Source of the DNA: Bacteroidota bacterium
GTDB lineage: Bacteria > Bacteroidota > Bacteroidia > Bacteroidales > B18-G4
Direction of reading: 5' to 3'
DNA: 9,908 bases
Assembly: GCA_030635045.1 (NCBI GenBank)
Contig: DAOVZP010000031.1
Span: 1-9,908 of the forward strand
Made by a program: the position numbers and the translations under genes
Shown: positions 1-7,222 of the stretch, piece after piece
Layout: every line of letters begins with the position of its first letter
Position numbering within the stretch: the first letter of the stretch is position 1
The notes under the pieces: model-generated
What the model was told of the DNA's origin: nothing
What the model saw: the letters and a program-made list of their open reading frames with translations, nothing else
Databases searched by the model: none

Positions 1-809
1 ACAATGTTAACGGGTATTGCAAATGAGTACCCCTGATAATAACCTGTATTAGAAGCTATTGCTGCATTAATACCAATAAGTTCACCCTGCGTATTTACCA
101 GGGCCCCTCCACTGTTACCCCTGTTAACAGCGGCATCTGTCTGGATGAAAGATTCAATGGCTCCCTGGCCACCCAGGATATTGATATCCCTTGCTTTTGC
201 ACTTACAATGCCGGCCGTAACCGTTGAAGTAAGGTTAAAAGGGTTTCCAACAGCAAGCACCCATTCCCCTACCCTCACCAGGTCGGAATTCCCGAACTCA
301 ATATACGGCAGGCTGTTAACATCTATCTTCAGCAAGGCAAGGTCAGTAGAAGGATCCAGTCCTACGATCTGCCCTTCAAACACTCTTTTATCGTTCAGGA
401 TAACCTCAACCAGTTCAGCATCTTCCACAACGTGGTTATTGGTAACGATATATCCATCGGATGAAAGGATCACACCGGAGCCCCAGCCTGAAATGGGATA
501 ACTCCTGTTTGGCCTGCGTTCATATCCGAGATATTCTCTCAAGGCACCAAAATAATCGTCATACCCATCGCTCTTAGTGTAAAACTGCGAACGGATATGA
601 ACCACCGCATCAACAGTTTTGCTTGCTGCCTCAGTAAAATCCGGGCCATCTACCGGGGCATAACCGGTAAAACCGGCCTGTTGAACAGGCGCAGGTTCCG
701 GATCGTTGATGACCGTGATCGTTTCTGAATTTGCAGTAAACATGGTGATTGCGTAGAACACCACTCCTCCAAGAACAAATATTATCAAAAAGACTAAAGA
801 CTTTTTCAT
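1..809 (-). CDS. HtrA/DegP-like trypsin-type serine protease, N-terminal part (runs off left edge)
   Basis: Envelope serine protease of the HtrA/DegP/DegQ family, which degrades or chaperones misfolded exported proteins. The start is the ATG at 809 on the minus strand; 269 codons lie inside the window. Residues 4-24 are a hydrophobic signal peptide or signal anchor after MKKS. A linker rich in Pro/Thr follows, then the protease domain from about residue 60. The catalytic triad is visible: His126 in TNNHVVEDA, Asp156 in STDLALLKI, and Ser233 in the GNSGG oxyanion motif. The last visible residues (SFAIPVNI) are the usual end of the protease domain, so the expected one or two PDZ domains lie outside the window. 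It is divergent from dapF across about 190 bp. No Shine-Dalgarno and no convincing -7 box are seen upstream. The family is certain; whether it is DegP-, DegQ- or DegS-like cannot be told without the PDZ part. Confidence 0.95.
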   Translation of the reverse strand, partial: MKKSLVFLIIFVLGGVVFYAITMFTANSETITVINDPEPAPVQQAGFTGYAPVDGPDFTEAASKTVDAVVHIRSQFYTKSDGYDDYFGALREYLGYERRPNRSYPISGWGSGVILSSDGYIVTNNHVVEDAELVEVILNDKRVFEGQIVGLDPSTDLALLKIDVNSLPYIEFGNSDLVRVGEWVLAVGNPFNLTSTVTAGIVSAKARDINILGGQGAIESFIQTDAAVNRGNSGGALVNTQGELIGINAAIASNTGYYQGYSFAIPVNI

Positions 810-966
810 GGTATTATTTTGCTTTACAAATCACAACATTTTCGGCTAAAAAATTAAAGCCGGTACATTTTTAACGAAAAACAGCTGCATTATCGTCTGC
901 CGGCACCCTGTTAAATTTTGTTAACCCTGTTTCTGCTGATGATGGTACCGAATGAGCTTTTATTCA

Positions 967-974
967 TATATTTG
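967..974 (+). promoter_or_regulatory. Bacteroidota-type -7 promoter box (TATATTTG) for the dapF operon
   Basis: TATATTTG is a perfect match to the TAnnTTTG -7 consensus of the Bacteroidota primary sigma factor. It ends 26 nt before the ATG at 1001, so transcription would start around 979-982 and leave a leader of about 20 nt. I see no clear TTTG -33 element at the usual distance. The placement argues against translation from the in-frame ATG at 977, which would be upstream of or at the predicted transcription start. Confidence 0.55.
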
Positions 975-1000
975 TTATGCACTTATCAGCGCTATGCTTT

Positions 1001-1786
1001 ATGCGGATCGAATTTGAAAAATACCATGGCACCGGCAATGATTTCATCATGCTTGACATCAGAAATCATACCATTCAGGAAAGTCCTGACATTCTCGCAC
1101 AACTGTGCGACAGGCATTTCGGGATAGGTGCAGATGGCCTGATCATGCTGGGTAATGCTGCCAAAAGTGATTTCTCCATGCGCTATTTCAATGCCGACGG
1201 CCATGAATCAAGCATGTGCGGAAATGGGGGCAGGTGCATCACCGCATTTGCCAAAAGGCTTGGCATGATCAACATGGAGTGCATTTTTGAGGCAATTGAC
1301 GGCACACACAGGGCAGTCATACTTTCACAGGCCGGAAATGTGTATGAAGTAAGATTACAGATGGCAGATGTCGAAGTCTCAGGCTGGAAGGAAGGAGGCA
1401 TCTTCCTCGATACCGGTTCTCCACACTTTATTCAATTACGGGAAGGCATTGAAAACATAGACGTTGCCAACGAAGGCAGGAAGCTCAGGAATGGCCCGAT
1501 GTTCAGTCCCGGCGGGGCAAATGTAAATTTCATAGAGGAAAAAGACGGAATATTGCATATCCGGACTTATGAGAGAGGCGTGGAAGCTGAAACACTATCC
1601 TGTGGGACCGGTGTTACTGCAGCCGCCCTGGCATGGGCAATCAGGCATAATTTAGAGGGACCGGTATATCTGCAAAGCCCCGGGGGGCCGCTGAAGGTGC
1701 ATTTCAATAAAGTGGATGAGCACTTCTCCGATATCTTCCTTGAAGGGCCTGCCACATACGTTTATTCAGGTGAAATTGAAATATAA
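1001..1786 (+). CDS. dapF: diaminopimelate epimerase DapF
   Basis: Cofactor-independent cytosolic epimerase converting LL- to meso-diaminopimelate for lysine synthesis and peptidoglycan cross-linking. At 261 residues it is close to the usual length of about 270. The two catalytic cysteines sit in the family motifs: Cys73 in SSMCGNGGRC and Cys201 in LSCGTGVTAA. The N-terminal FEKYHGTGNDF and the substrate-binding Asn/Glu-Arg segments (GGANVNF, TYERGVEAET) are also present. I chose the ATG at 1001 over the in-frame ATG at 977. The family normally starts directly with (R/K)(I/M)xFxKYHGTGNDF, and the -7 box at 967-974 would place the transcript start downstream of 977. It is the first gene of the tight plus-strand operon; the next gene starts 10 nt after its TAA. 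Confidence 0.95.
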   Translation: MRIEFEKYHGTGNDFIMLDIRNHTIQESPDILAQLCDRHFGIGADGLIMLGNAAKSDFSMRYFNADGHESSMCGNGGRCITAFAKRLGMINMECIFEAIDGTHRAVILSQAGNVYEVRLQMADVEVSGWKEGGIFLDTGSPHFIQLREGIENIDVANEGRKLRNGPMFSPGGANVNFIEEKDGILHIRTYERGVEAETLSCGTGVTAAALAWAIRHNLEGPVYLQSPGGPLKVHFNKVDEHFSDIFLEGPATYVYSGEIEI

Positions 1787-1796
1787 GAACACATAA

Positions 1797-2324
1797 ATGA
1801 GATCAGAGAATTTACAGTTAAGGGCTTTGGAGCCCGGTGACATCGACCTTCTTTATAAGTGGGAAAACGATACCTCTATCTGGCATCTCAGCAATACCCT
1901 GACTCCATTTTCCCGTTTTGCACTGGAGCAATATGTTATGAATGCCGGTGATGATATATTCGCCACAAGGCAACTTCGGCTCATGATCGACCTTCATACG
2001 GAAGATCCGGCCAGGACCATTGGCTGTATCGATCTTTTCGATTTTGACCCGGTAAACCTGCGTGCAGGACTGGGGATCCTGTTCGTCGAGCAGGAAAGGG
2101 GGAAAGGATTTGCTTCAGAAGCACTGGACATAATGATCGACTATGCTTTCAGCCGCCTGAAATTGCATCAGCTGTTTTCTAATGTCATTTCCGGAAATAC
2201 TGCCAGCCTTGAATTGTTCAAAAAGAAACAATTTTCCGTGATTGGAGTAAAAAAGGAATGGCTGTGGACTGAAAATGCATGGATCGATGAATACTTGCTT
2301 CAATTGATCAACAAAAATTCCTGA
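1797..2324 (+). CDS. GNAT-family N-acetyltransferase (Acetyltransf_3 / SpeG-RimJ-like)
   Basis: A 175-residue acetyl-CoA-dependent N-acetyltransferase of the GNAT fold, filling the whole protein. The N-terminus (LQLRALEPGDIDLLYKWEND) is typical of the RimJ/SpeG-like Acetyltransf_3 group, where W22 and the following acidic pair belong to the first helices. The acetyl-CoA pyrophosphate-binding loop is EQERGKGFASEAL, with R101-G-K-G-F-A106 fitting the (Q/R)xxGxG/A signature. NTASLELFKKKQF (about 134-146) is the usual motif-B helix that contacts the cofactor. The C-terminal half resembles ribosomal-protein or polyamine acetyltransferases, but the acceptor cannot be predicted. It lies between dapF and mltG with gaps of 10 and 6 nt, so it is co-transcribed with peptidoglycan genes. 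That may hint at a cell-wall-related acceptor, but this is inference only. Confidence 0.85.
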   Translation: MRSENLQLRALEPGDIDLLYKWENDTSIWHLSNTLTPFSRFALEQYVMNAGDDIFATRQLRLMIDLHTEDPARTIGCIDLFDFDPVNLRAGLGILFVEQERGKGFASEALDIMIDYAFSRLKLHQLFSNVISGNTASLELFKKKQFSVIGVKKEWLWTENAWIDEYLLQLINKNS

Positions 2325-2330
2325 CTTAGG

Positions 2331-3407
2331 ATGGCATACTATCACTCAAAATATGGAACACGAAGAAAAAAAAAGCGCCCCGCATGGGTGAGATTTCTTC
2401 TGTGGTTCCTCTTTCTTCTGATCATAGCATCATTGGCCTCAGGATACTATCTTTACAGGCTGATCTATTCCAACAATGTATGGACCCCGGAGGGGAAAGA
2501 CATATCAATATATATCCCCAGCGATGCTACTTTTGAAGATGTTAAACAAAATCTGTACAGCCAGGGGGTTATCCTGAACCGAACTTCCTTTGAATGGCTG
2601 GCAGCCCGTAAAAAATACCCTGAACTGATCAAACCCGGGCACTTCCTGATCAAAGAAGGAATGAGTAATGATAAGCTGATCAACATGCTCAGGCTTGGTG
2701 AACAAATACCCGTGCCGGTTATATTCAACAACATCCGGATCAAAGAACAGCTTGCCCAGAAGGTAGGGATGCAGATCGAGGCCGACTCCGGATCTTTGAT
2801 CAAACTCTTGAACGACTCTGTTTACCAGGCATCGATGGGGTTGGGCACAGAAACTGCGCTTACTCTTTTCATTCCCAACACATACGAATTTTACTGGAAC
2901 ACCAGCGCCCAACAGTTCATAAACCGCATGCACAGGGAATACGAGTCGTTCTGGGGTTATGACAGGGATGAAAAAGCTGCCGGCCTCAATATGAGCCGGG
3001 CTGATGTGGTGATACTGGCCTCCATAGTAGAAAAAGAGACCAATAAAAACGATGAAAAGGCAAGGATAGCAGGAGTATATTTAAACCGTTTGCAGAAAAA
3101 CTGGCTGCTACAGGCCGACCCGACGCTTGTTTATGCTTCCGGTGATTTTGGGCTCACAAGGGTACTTAATGTACACAAGGATATCGATTCACCTTACAAC
3201 ACATATAAATATGCAGGGCTTCCCCCGGGACCGATTTGTATCCCGTCTATTGCTTCTGTGGATGCAGTATTGAACGCGGAAGACCACGAGTATCTCTTTT
3301 TCTGCGCCAAAGACGACCTTTCAGGATATCATGTATTTGCAAAGTCGATCACCCAGCACAACCGCAATGCCCGCAGGTATCGTAAAGCCATTGAAAACCG
3401 AAAATAG
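2331..3407 (+). CDS. mltG: endolytic peptidoglycan transglycosylase MltG (YceG family)
   Basis: Inner-membrane lytic transglycosylase that cleaves nascent glycan strands and is thought to set their length. The 358 residues are ordered as expected: a short basic cytoplasmic tail (RRKKKR, 11-16), one transmembrane helix (about 20-43), a LysM-like YceG subdomain (about 56-125), and the catalytic YceG domain to about 345. The signature LASIVEKETNK contains the catalytic glutamate; by alignment with E. coli MltG it should be Glu234. It is followed by the conserved AGVYLNRL and LQADPTLVYA segments, then YNTYKYAGLPPGPI and SIASVDAVLNA, all hallmarks of the family. It starts 6 nt after the acetyltransferase stop. 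No Shine-Dalgarno is evident. Its place beside dapF couples precursor synthesis and strand release in one transcript. Confidence 0.95.
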   Translation: MAYYHSKYGTRRKKKRPAWVRFLLWFLFLLIIASLASGYYLYRLIYSNNVWTPEGKDISIYIPSDATFEDVKQNLYSQGVILNRTSFEWLAARKKYPELIKPGHFLIKEGMSNDKLINMLRLGEQIPVPVIFNNIRIKEQLAQKVGMQIEADSGSLIKLLNDSVYQASMGLGTETALTLFIPNTYEFYWNTSAQQFINRMHREYESFWGYDRDEKAAGLNMSRADVVILASIVEKETNKNDEKARIAGVYLNRLQKNWLLQADPTLVYASGDFGLTRVLNVHKDIDSPYNTYKYAGLPPGPICIPSIASVDAVLNAEDHEYLFFCAKDDLSGYHVFAKSITQHNRNARRYRKAIENRK

Positions 3408-3422
3408 AAAGCACTTCAGCCT

Positions 3423-4367
3423 ATGTTAAGTTCCCTTCATGCTTGCTATCAGTACACCTACGTTAAGGTGAAGAAGATCGTGCTTTTTTTGTTGCTTTGT
3501 TGCTTCATCCTGTCATCTACCGCTCAGGAAGACAGTTCTTCCGTGAACCGGAAAAGGCTCAATTTTCTTCTCATCGGCGGAGCTGCAGCCTACACCGGAA
3601 CCATGTTCGGGCTTTATCATTTATGGTATAAAGACTATCCACAGTCATCATTTCATTTTATTAATGATGGCGATGAATGGATGAGCATGGACAAACTGGG
3701 ACATGCAACCACCTCATACTGGGTAGGCAGGATCGGTTACCACTCCCTTAAATGGGCCGGTGTTAAAGAAAAGCATGCCGTATGGTACGGGGGATCAGCA
3801 GGATTTTTATTCCTCACCACGATAGAGATTTTTGATGGCTTTTCAGCTGAATGGGGTGCCACCGTAGGCGACCTTATCGCCAATGCCGCCGGGGCTGGTC
3901 TGTTTATCGGACAACAACTGGGCTGGAAAGAGCAACGATTCATCCTCAAGTTCTCATACCATCCTAGCGAATACGCCCAATACCGGCCGGATGTGCTGGG
4001 AAGCACTTCATTTGAAAGAATGCTCAAGGATTACAATGGCCAGACCTACTGGCTCTCAGGCAATATCCATTCATTCCTCAGAGAGGAATCCCGATTCCCA
4101 AAATGGCTGAATGTTGCCGTGGGTTACGGAGCTATATTTATGATTGACGGAAGTGAAAACCTGCCGCAATATAATGGAAACCCGATCCCCGAATTCACAC
4201 GTACAAGTCAGTGTTTTCTGACCCTGGATGTAGACCTGACCAGGATCCCGACACGTTCAAAAGTATTGAAAGGCATTTTTACAGTTCTAGGGTTCATAAA
4301 AATACCTATGCCAACACTGGAATATAATGCAAAAAACAACTTTGTATTCCATTATCTGTATTTTTGA
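3423..4367 (+). CDS. DUF2279 (YfiM-like) envelope protein
   Basis: Bacteroidota version of the DUF2279 family (E. coli YfiM); its molecular function is unknown. From the ATG at 3423 it has 314 residues. A signal peptide covers about residues 17-34 (KKIVLFLLLCC..SSTA, probable cleavage near STA|QE). The in-frame GTG at 3468 would give a far more standard signal peptide (VKKIVLFLLL) and may be the true start. The core (about 78-225) carries the family pattern: D90-K-x-x-H94, then E135-x-x-D138, then GD150LIAN154AAG157, with polar residues inside hydrophobic, glycine-rich segments. The later part has SYHPSEYAQYRPD and KDYNGQTYWLSGNIHSF, which I recognise from homologs. The protein ends ...HYLYF; a terminal Phe is common in outer-membrane barrels, but the family is not proven to be one. 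It lies in the dapF-mltG operon, 15 nt after mltG and 3 nt before the HAD gene. Confidence 0.85.
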   Translation: MLSSLHACYQYTYVKVKKIVLFLLLCCFILSSTAQEDSSSVNRKRLNFLLIGGAAAYTGTMFGLYHLWYKDYPQSSFHFINDGDEWMSMDKLGHATTSYWVGRIGYHSLKWAGVKEKHAVWYGGSAGFLFLTTIEIFDGFSAEWGATVGDLIANAAGAGLFIGQQLGWKEQRFILKFSYHPSEYAQYRPDVLGSTSFERMLKDYNGQTYWLSGNIHSFLREESRFPKWLNVAVGYGAIFMIDGSENLPQYNGNPIPEFTRTSQCFLTLDVDLTRIPTRSKVLKGIFTVLGFIKIPMPTLEYNAKNNFVFHYLYF

Positions 4368-4370
4368 CCC

Positions 4371-5015
4371 ATGCAAAAAAGCAAGACAATATTCTGGGAT
4401 TGGAATGGCACCCTGTTGAACGACCTCCACATCTGCATAGATGCTATCAATATCCTGCTCCGGGAAAGGAATAAACCGGTGATCGACCAGCAGATCTATC
4501 GTAATATCTTTACGTTCCCCGTAAGGGATTATTACGTAAAAGCAGGATTTGATTTTGAAGCCGAGCCCTTTGAAAAGCCTGCCCTGGAATTTATAGAGCA
4601 GTATGAGCAGCTGATAAAAGAAGCAGCATTATTTGATGATGTGACAGAATCCCTGGATTACTTCCGCCAGATGGAATACAAACAAATGATACTATCGGCC
4701 ATGCAGCAGGATCTCCTGAATGAGCTGGTTTCTTCTCATAATATTGAACATTACTTCAGTAAGATATCCGGTATAGATGATCACTATGCTACGGGCAAAG
4801 TTGATACAGCAAGGAAACTGATCTCAGGCCTTAACAGCCATAACGGTGAGCTTATCATGATCGGGGATACCGTGCATGACCATGAAGTTGGTGAGGAACT
4901 GGGGATCCGGGTAATACTGGTATCAAGGGGCCACCAGTCAGAGGAAAGGCTAAAAGAGACCGGATGTGAGGTCGCACGTAACTTTAAGGAAGTCATAAAG
5001 CTTATCAATCCGTAA
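4371..5015 (+). CDS. HAD-superfamily hydrolase, phosphoglycolate-phosphatase-like, with a DxN motif I
   Basis: A 214-residue haloacid-dehalogenase-fold protein with a helical C1-type cap, most like the Gph/phosphoglycolate phosphatase group. The motifs are in order: motif I FWDWNGTLLND with nucleophile Asp10, motif II Ser109 in ILSAMQQ, motif III Lys143 in TGKVDTA, and motif IV GDTVHD with Asp166 and Asp170. The oddity is position 12. Most HAD phosphatases have DxD, whose second Asp is the general acid/base, but here it is Asn (D10-W-N12). I remember DWNGT as recurring in a branch of PGP-like proteins, so it is probably a subfamily trait and not damage. It begins 3 nt after the DUF2279 stop, in the same operon. 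The substrate is unknown; phosphatase activity is likely but not assured given Asn12. Confidence 0.88.
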   Translation: MQKSKTIFWDWNGTLLNDLHICIDAINILLRERNKPVIDQQIYRNIFTFPVRDYYVKAGFDFEAEPFEKPALEFIEQYEQLIKEAALFDDVTESLDYFRQMEYKQMILSAMQQDLLNELVSSHNIEHYFSKISGIDDHYATGKVDTARKLISGLNSHNGELIMIGDTVHDHEVGEELGIRVILVSRGHQSEERLKETGCEVARNFKEVIKLINP

Positions 5016-5033
5016 CATCCATAATGAAAGGCT

Positions 5034-6392
5034 ATGAAAAAGGTCAACAAGGTTGAAGACATCATTAACAGCCGGCTTATCAAGCCGGGAGACATCATAT
5101 ACACTGCCGGAAATGCCGCCACTCCACAGGTTTTGTTAAAGCAGCTGTCCGCTGATCCATCCATCAAAGATGTTGAGATGCTAAGCATCCTTTTGCTTGG
5201 CGACATTGCCGAACTCTTTTCCGAGCAGGCATGTAAAAGGATTACACACCGGATAATATTCAATGGTGAACACTCACGTGAGGCCGTGAATACAGGCCGG
5301 GCCACATATCAGCTTTTGCACCTGTCCGATATCCCCAGGCAGTTAAAATATAACATAAAGCCTGATGTTGTGCTGCTGCAGGTTAGCGGGCCCGATAACG
5401 GAGGAAACTACAGTTTCGGCACCACGGTAGAAGGCGTAAAGGCAGCCGTGGATTCAGCCAGGGCCGGGGGCGGGCTGGTGATTGCCGAATGCAATAAAAA
5501 GATGCCTTTTGTGCTTGGAACAAGCATGCACAGCTCAGAGATAGATTATCTGCTGGAGGTTGACTATGAATTGCCAGTCAGCCCGGTACATGATCCTGAC
5601 GAAAAGGCAAATATGATTGGTAAGATGATCGCTGAGCTCTTCATCAAAGATGGAAGCACACTACAATACGGGATAGGGGAAGTGCCCGAAGCGGTCACCA
5701 CTGCCATCATCGGGAAAGGAGTAAAAGACCTTGGCATATATACAGAACTCTTCTCGGATGCAATGCGCACCCTTGTCGACAAGGGGATTGTAAACAACCG
5801 CTTTCTGAGAAATAATTTCGCAGTGTCAACCATATTCCTTTCGGGTGAAAAAGAAGGATATAATTGGCTCCACTTTAACAGCTCTGTTCAGAGCAGGCCT
5901 TCCAACCAGACTAACAATATGATGTATATTTCTGCTCAGCCAAAGATGACAGCCATCAACTCTGCCATGGGAGTGGATCTGCACGGGAATATATGGGCTG
6001 ATTCTCTCGATGCGAGAAAGATCTATAGCGGCATCGGCGGGCAGGTAGACTTTCTGAGAGGCTCCTACCTGTCGGAAGGTGGCACCCCTATCATTGCCAT
6101 GAAATCAACCACTGATAAAGGCTATCACAAGATCCTGGATAAATGCCCGGAGGGCATCACCACCACAGCCATCGCTGCAGATCCGATCGTGATAGTTACC
6201 GAATACGGGGCCTTTAATCCCGGGGGGCTTAACATCTCCGAGCATGCCATCGGCATCGCACATCTTGCCGCACCTGAGCAACGCGATCGCTTACTGAAGA
6301 CGATATATGAAAGCAAAGCGTTCCATAAGCCACGACAAGCATTGAAAGAGGTAAGCCCGAAAGGATTTGTGGCTTACGATATGGTATTTTAA
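5034..6392 (+). CDS. acetyl-CoA hydrolase/transferase family CoA-transferase (4-hydroxybutyrate CoA-transferase-like)
   Basis: A class I CoA-transferase of the Cat1/4-hydroxybutyrate CoA-transferase/acetyl-CoA hydrolase family, moving CoA between short acyl groups through a glutamyl-CoA thioester. The 452 residues match the family length. The N-terminal CoA-transferase domain (about 5-200) includes GNAATPQVLL and LLQVSGPDNGGNYSFG. The C-terminal domain (about 205-450) holds GIGEVPEAV (213-221), the catalytic glutamate E238 in YTELFSDAM, GIGGQVDFLRGS (333-344), and ISEHAIGIAHLA (401-412). These are the usual active-site and CoA-binding loops. Sequence alone does not say whether acetate, butyrate, propionate or 4-hydroxybutyrate is the partner. 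It is the last gene of the operon, 18 nt after the HAD gene; GAAAGG at 5026-5031, just before its start, is one of the few Shine-Dalgarno-like runs in the window. It is convergent with the next gene, with no hairpin in the 17-nt gap. Confidence 0.92.
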   Translation: MKKVNKVEDIINSRLIKPGDIIYTAGNAATPQVLLKQLSADPSIKDVEMLSILLLGDIAELFSEQACKRITHRIIFNGEHSREAVNTGRATYQLLHLSDIPRQLKYNIKPDVVLLQVSGPDNGGNYSFGTTVEGVKAAVDSARAGGGLVIAECNKKMPFVLGTSMHSSEIDYLLEVDYELPVSPVHDPDEKANMIGKMIAELFIKDGSTLQYGIGEVPEAVTTAIIGKGVKDLGIYTELFSDAMRTLVDKGIVNNRFLRNNFAVSTIFLSGEKEGYNWLHFNSSVQSRPSNQTNNMMYISAQPKMTAINSAMGVDLHGNIWADSLDARKIYSGIGGQVDFLRGSYLSEGGTPIIAMKSTTDKGYHKILDKCPEGITTTAIAADPIVIVTEYGAFNPGGLNISEHAIGIAHLAAPEQRDRLLKTIYESKAFHKPRQALKEVSPKGFVAYDMVF

Positions 6393-6409
6393 CTAATAAT
6401 AACCGAAGA

Positions 6410-7126
6410 TCACTCCTGCCCGGGGACTATTGTTTCTTTCAGGTTACCCCTGATATATCTTTCTTTTTTTATAACGAACCCCTGGTCATCATAATAAACC
6501 CACATGCCATCTTTGAGGTTGTTCTTATAGGTTCCGGAAACTTCAGGAAAGCTATTCTGGTGAAAAACCAGCATCAGCCCCTGCAACTCATCATCAATGT
6601 AAGTTGCTTTGAGCTTAACTTTTCCATCCGTGAAATAGCGTTTCCACTCACCCTGCTTCAGGCCTGCCTTATAAGGCATCTCCTCGGCAACGCTTCCGGT
6701 GGGAAAATAATTTAGCACGATGCCTTCCAGTAGTCCATTTTGATAAAACTCTGTAGATAAAAGCACTCCGTCGTAGTCACTGTAATAAACCCAGCTGCTG
6801 TCCTTCTTTTTTTCAAGGTAATTTCCTTTTGCCATCAAACGCCCGTTCTTGTGATATACTTTAGTGCGTGCTCTCCTGCCCTGATCATACATCTCCGATA
6901 CTGCCTTGATCTTACCGCTCTCATAATAATATTTAAATGTCCCGACGGGCACGTTGTCGACAAAGCGGCCCTCAAACTTCAATAAGCCGTTGACATCAAA
7001 AGCCTTCCAGTGCCCCTGTCTATGCCCCTGGGCGTCCACCTTGTTAATATTAGTGTTCACCAACTCCTGGGCGGATCCAAAGAGAACCATGATAAGGAAA
7101 GAAGAAAGAAACAGAACTTTTTTCAT
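6410..7126 (-). CDS. secreted MORN_2-repeat protein (YwqK-like)
   Basis: A 238-residue exported protein built almost wholly from MORN-like repeats. Residues 1-19 form a signal peptide (MKKVLFLSSF..LFGSA, cleavage near SAQ|E). From about residue 38 to 230 there are some eight degenerate repeats of about 22-25 residues. Each follows the pattern G-x-W/F-x-x-Y/F, then G, then Y, as in GHWKAFDVNG, GTFKYYYESG, GEWKRYFTDG and GMWVYYDDQG. Databases often call such proteins 'toxin-antitoxin system YwqK family antitoxin', but a signal peptide and the absence of any adjacent toxin make that label doubtful here. The function is unknown; MORN_2 proteins in Bacteroidota are commonly periplasmic or surface proteins. 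It is convergent with the CoA-transferase gene and divergent from recR across about 96 bp. Confidence 0.85.
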   Translation of the reverse strand: MKKVLFLSSFLIMVLFGSAQELVNTNINKVDAQGHRQGHWKAFDVNGLLKFEGRFVDNVPVGTFKYYYESGKIKAVSEMYDQGRRARTKVYHKNGRLMAKGNYLEKKKDSSWVYYSDYDGVLLSTEFYQNGLLEGIVLNYFPTGSVAEEMPYKAGLKQGEWKRYFTDGKVKLKATYIDDELQGLMLVFHQNSFPEVSGTYKNNLKDGMWVYYDDQGFVIKKERYIRGNLKETIVPGQE

Positions 7127-7177
7127 CGGCCGGTTTATTAGGTTAACGCAGATGAAGCGTATTTATTTATGCAAGGT

Positions 7178-7195
7178 CAAAAATGCTTATTTTTG
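7178..7195. promoter_or_regulatory. Perfect inverted repeat overlapping the recR -7 box
   Basis: CAAAAAT-gctt-ATTTTTG is a 7-bp perfect inverted repeat with a 4-nt centre. Its right half contributes to TATTTTTG (7188-7195), an exact TAnnTTTG box facing recR. Read on the other strand, its left half gives CATTTTTG, a one-mismatch -7 box facing the MORN gene. The element thus looks like two back-to-back -7 boxes of a divergent promoter, or an operator-like site. No clear -33 TTTG is seen for either direction. Confidence 0.45.
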
Positions 7196-7222
7196 TGCAA
7201 AATTACTAATTCTGCGATATCT

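Noticed and set aside
145..501. 118-codon plus-strand ORF antisense to the protease gene
   Set aside because: The opposite strand encodes an unmistakable HtrA protease with all three catalytic residues; this frame has no recognisable domain.
810..966. Promoter for the htrA-like gene
   Set aside because: The minus strand has only imperfect boxes (for example TAATTTTT and GTGATTTG); none is convincing enough to annotate.
2505..2933. 142-codon minus-strand ORF inside mltG
   Set aside because: It is a shadow of mltG, has no family features and no promoter or spacing that fits.
4784..5305. 173-codon minus-strand ORF across the HAD/CoA-transferase junction
   Set aside because: Both overlapping plus-strand genes are complete and well recognised; the antisense product is Ser/Ile-rich without domain signals.
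6393..6409. Bidirectional terminator between the convergent CoA-transferase and MORN genes
   Set aside because: The 17-nt gap is A-rich with no inverted repeat or T-run; termination signals, if any, lie inside the coding ends.
6410..7126. Toxin-antitoxin module
   Set aside because: Only a MORN_2 repeat protein with a signal peptide is present; neither neighbour (CoA-transferase, RecR) is a toxin.
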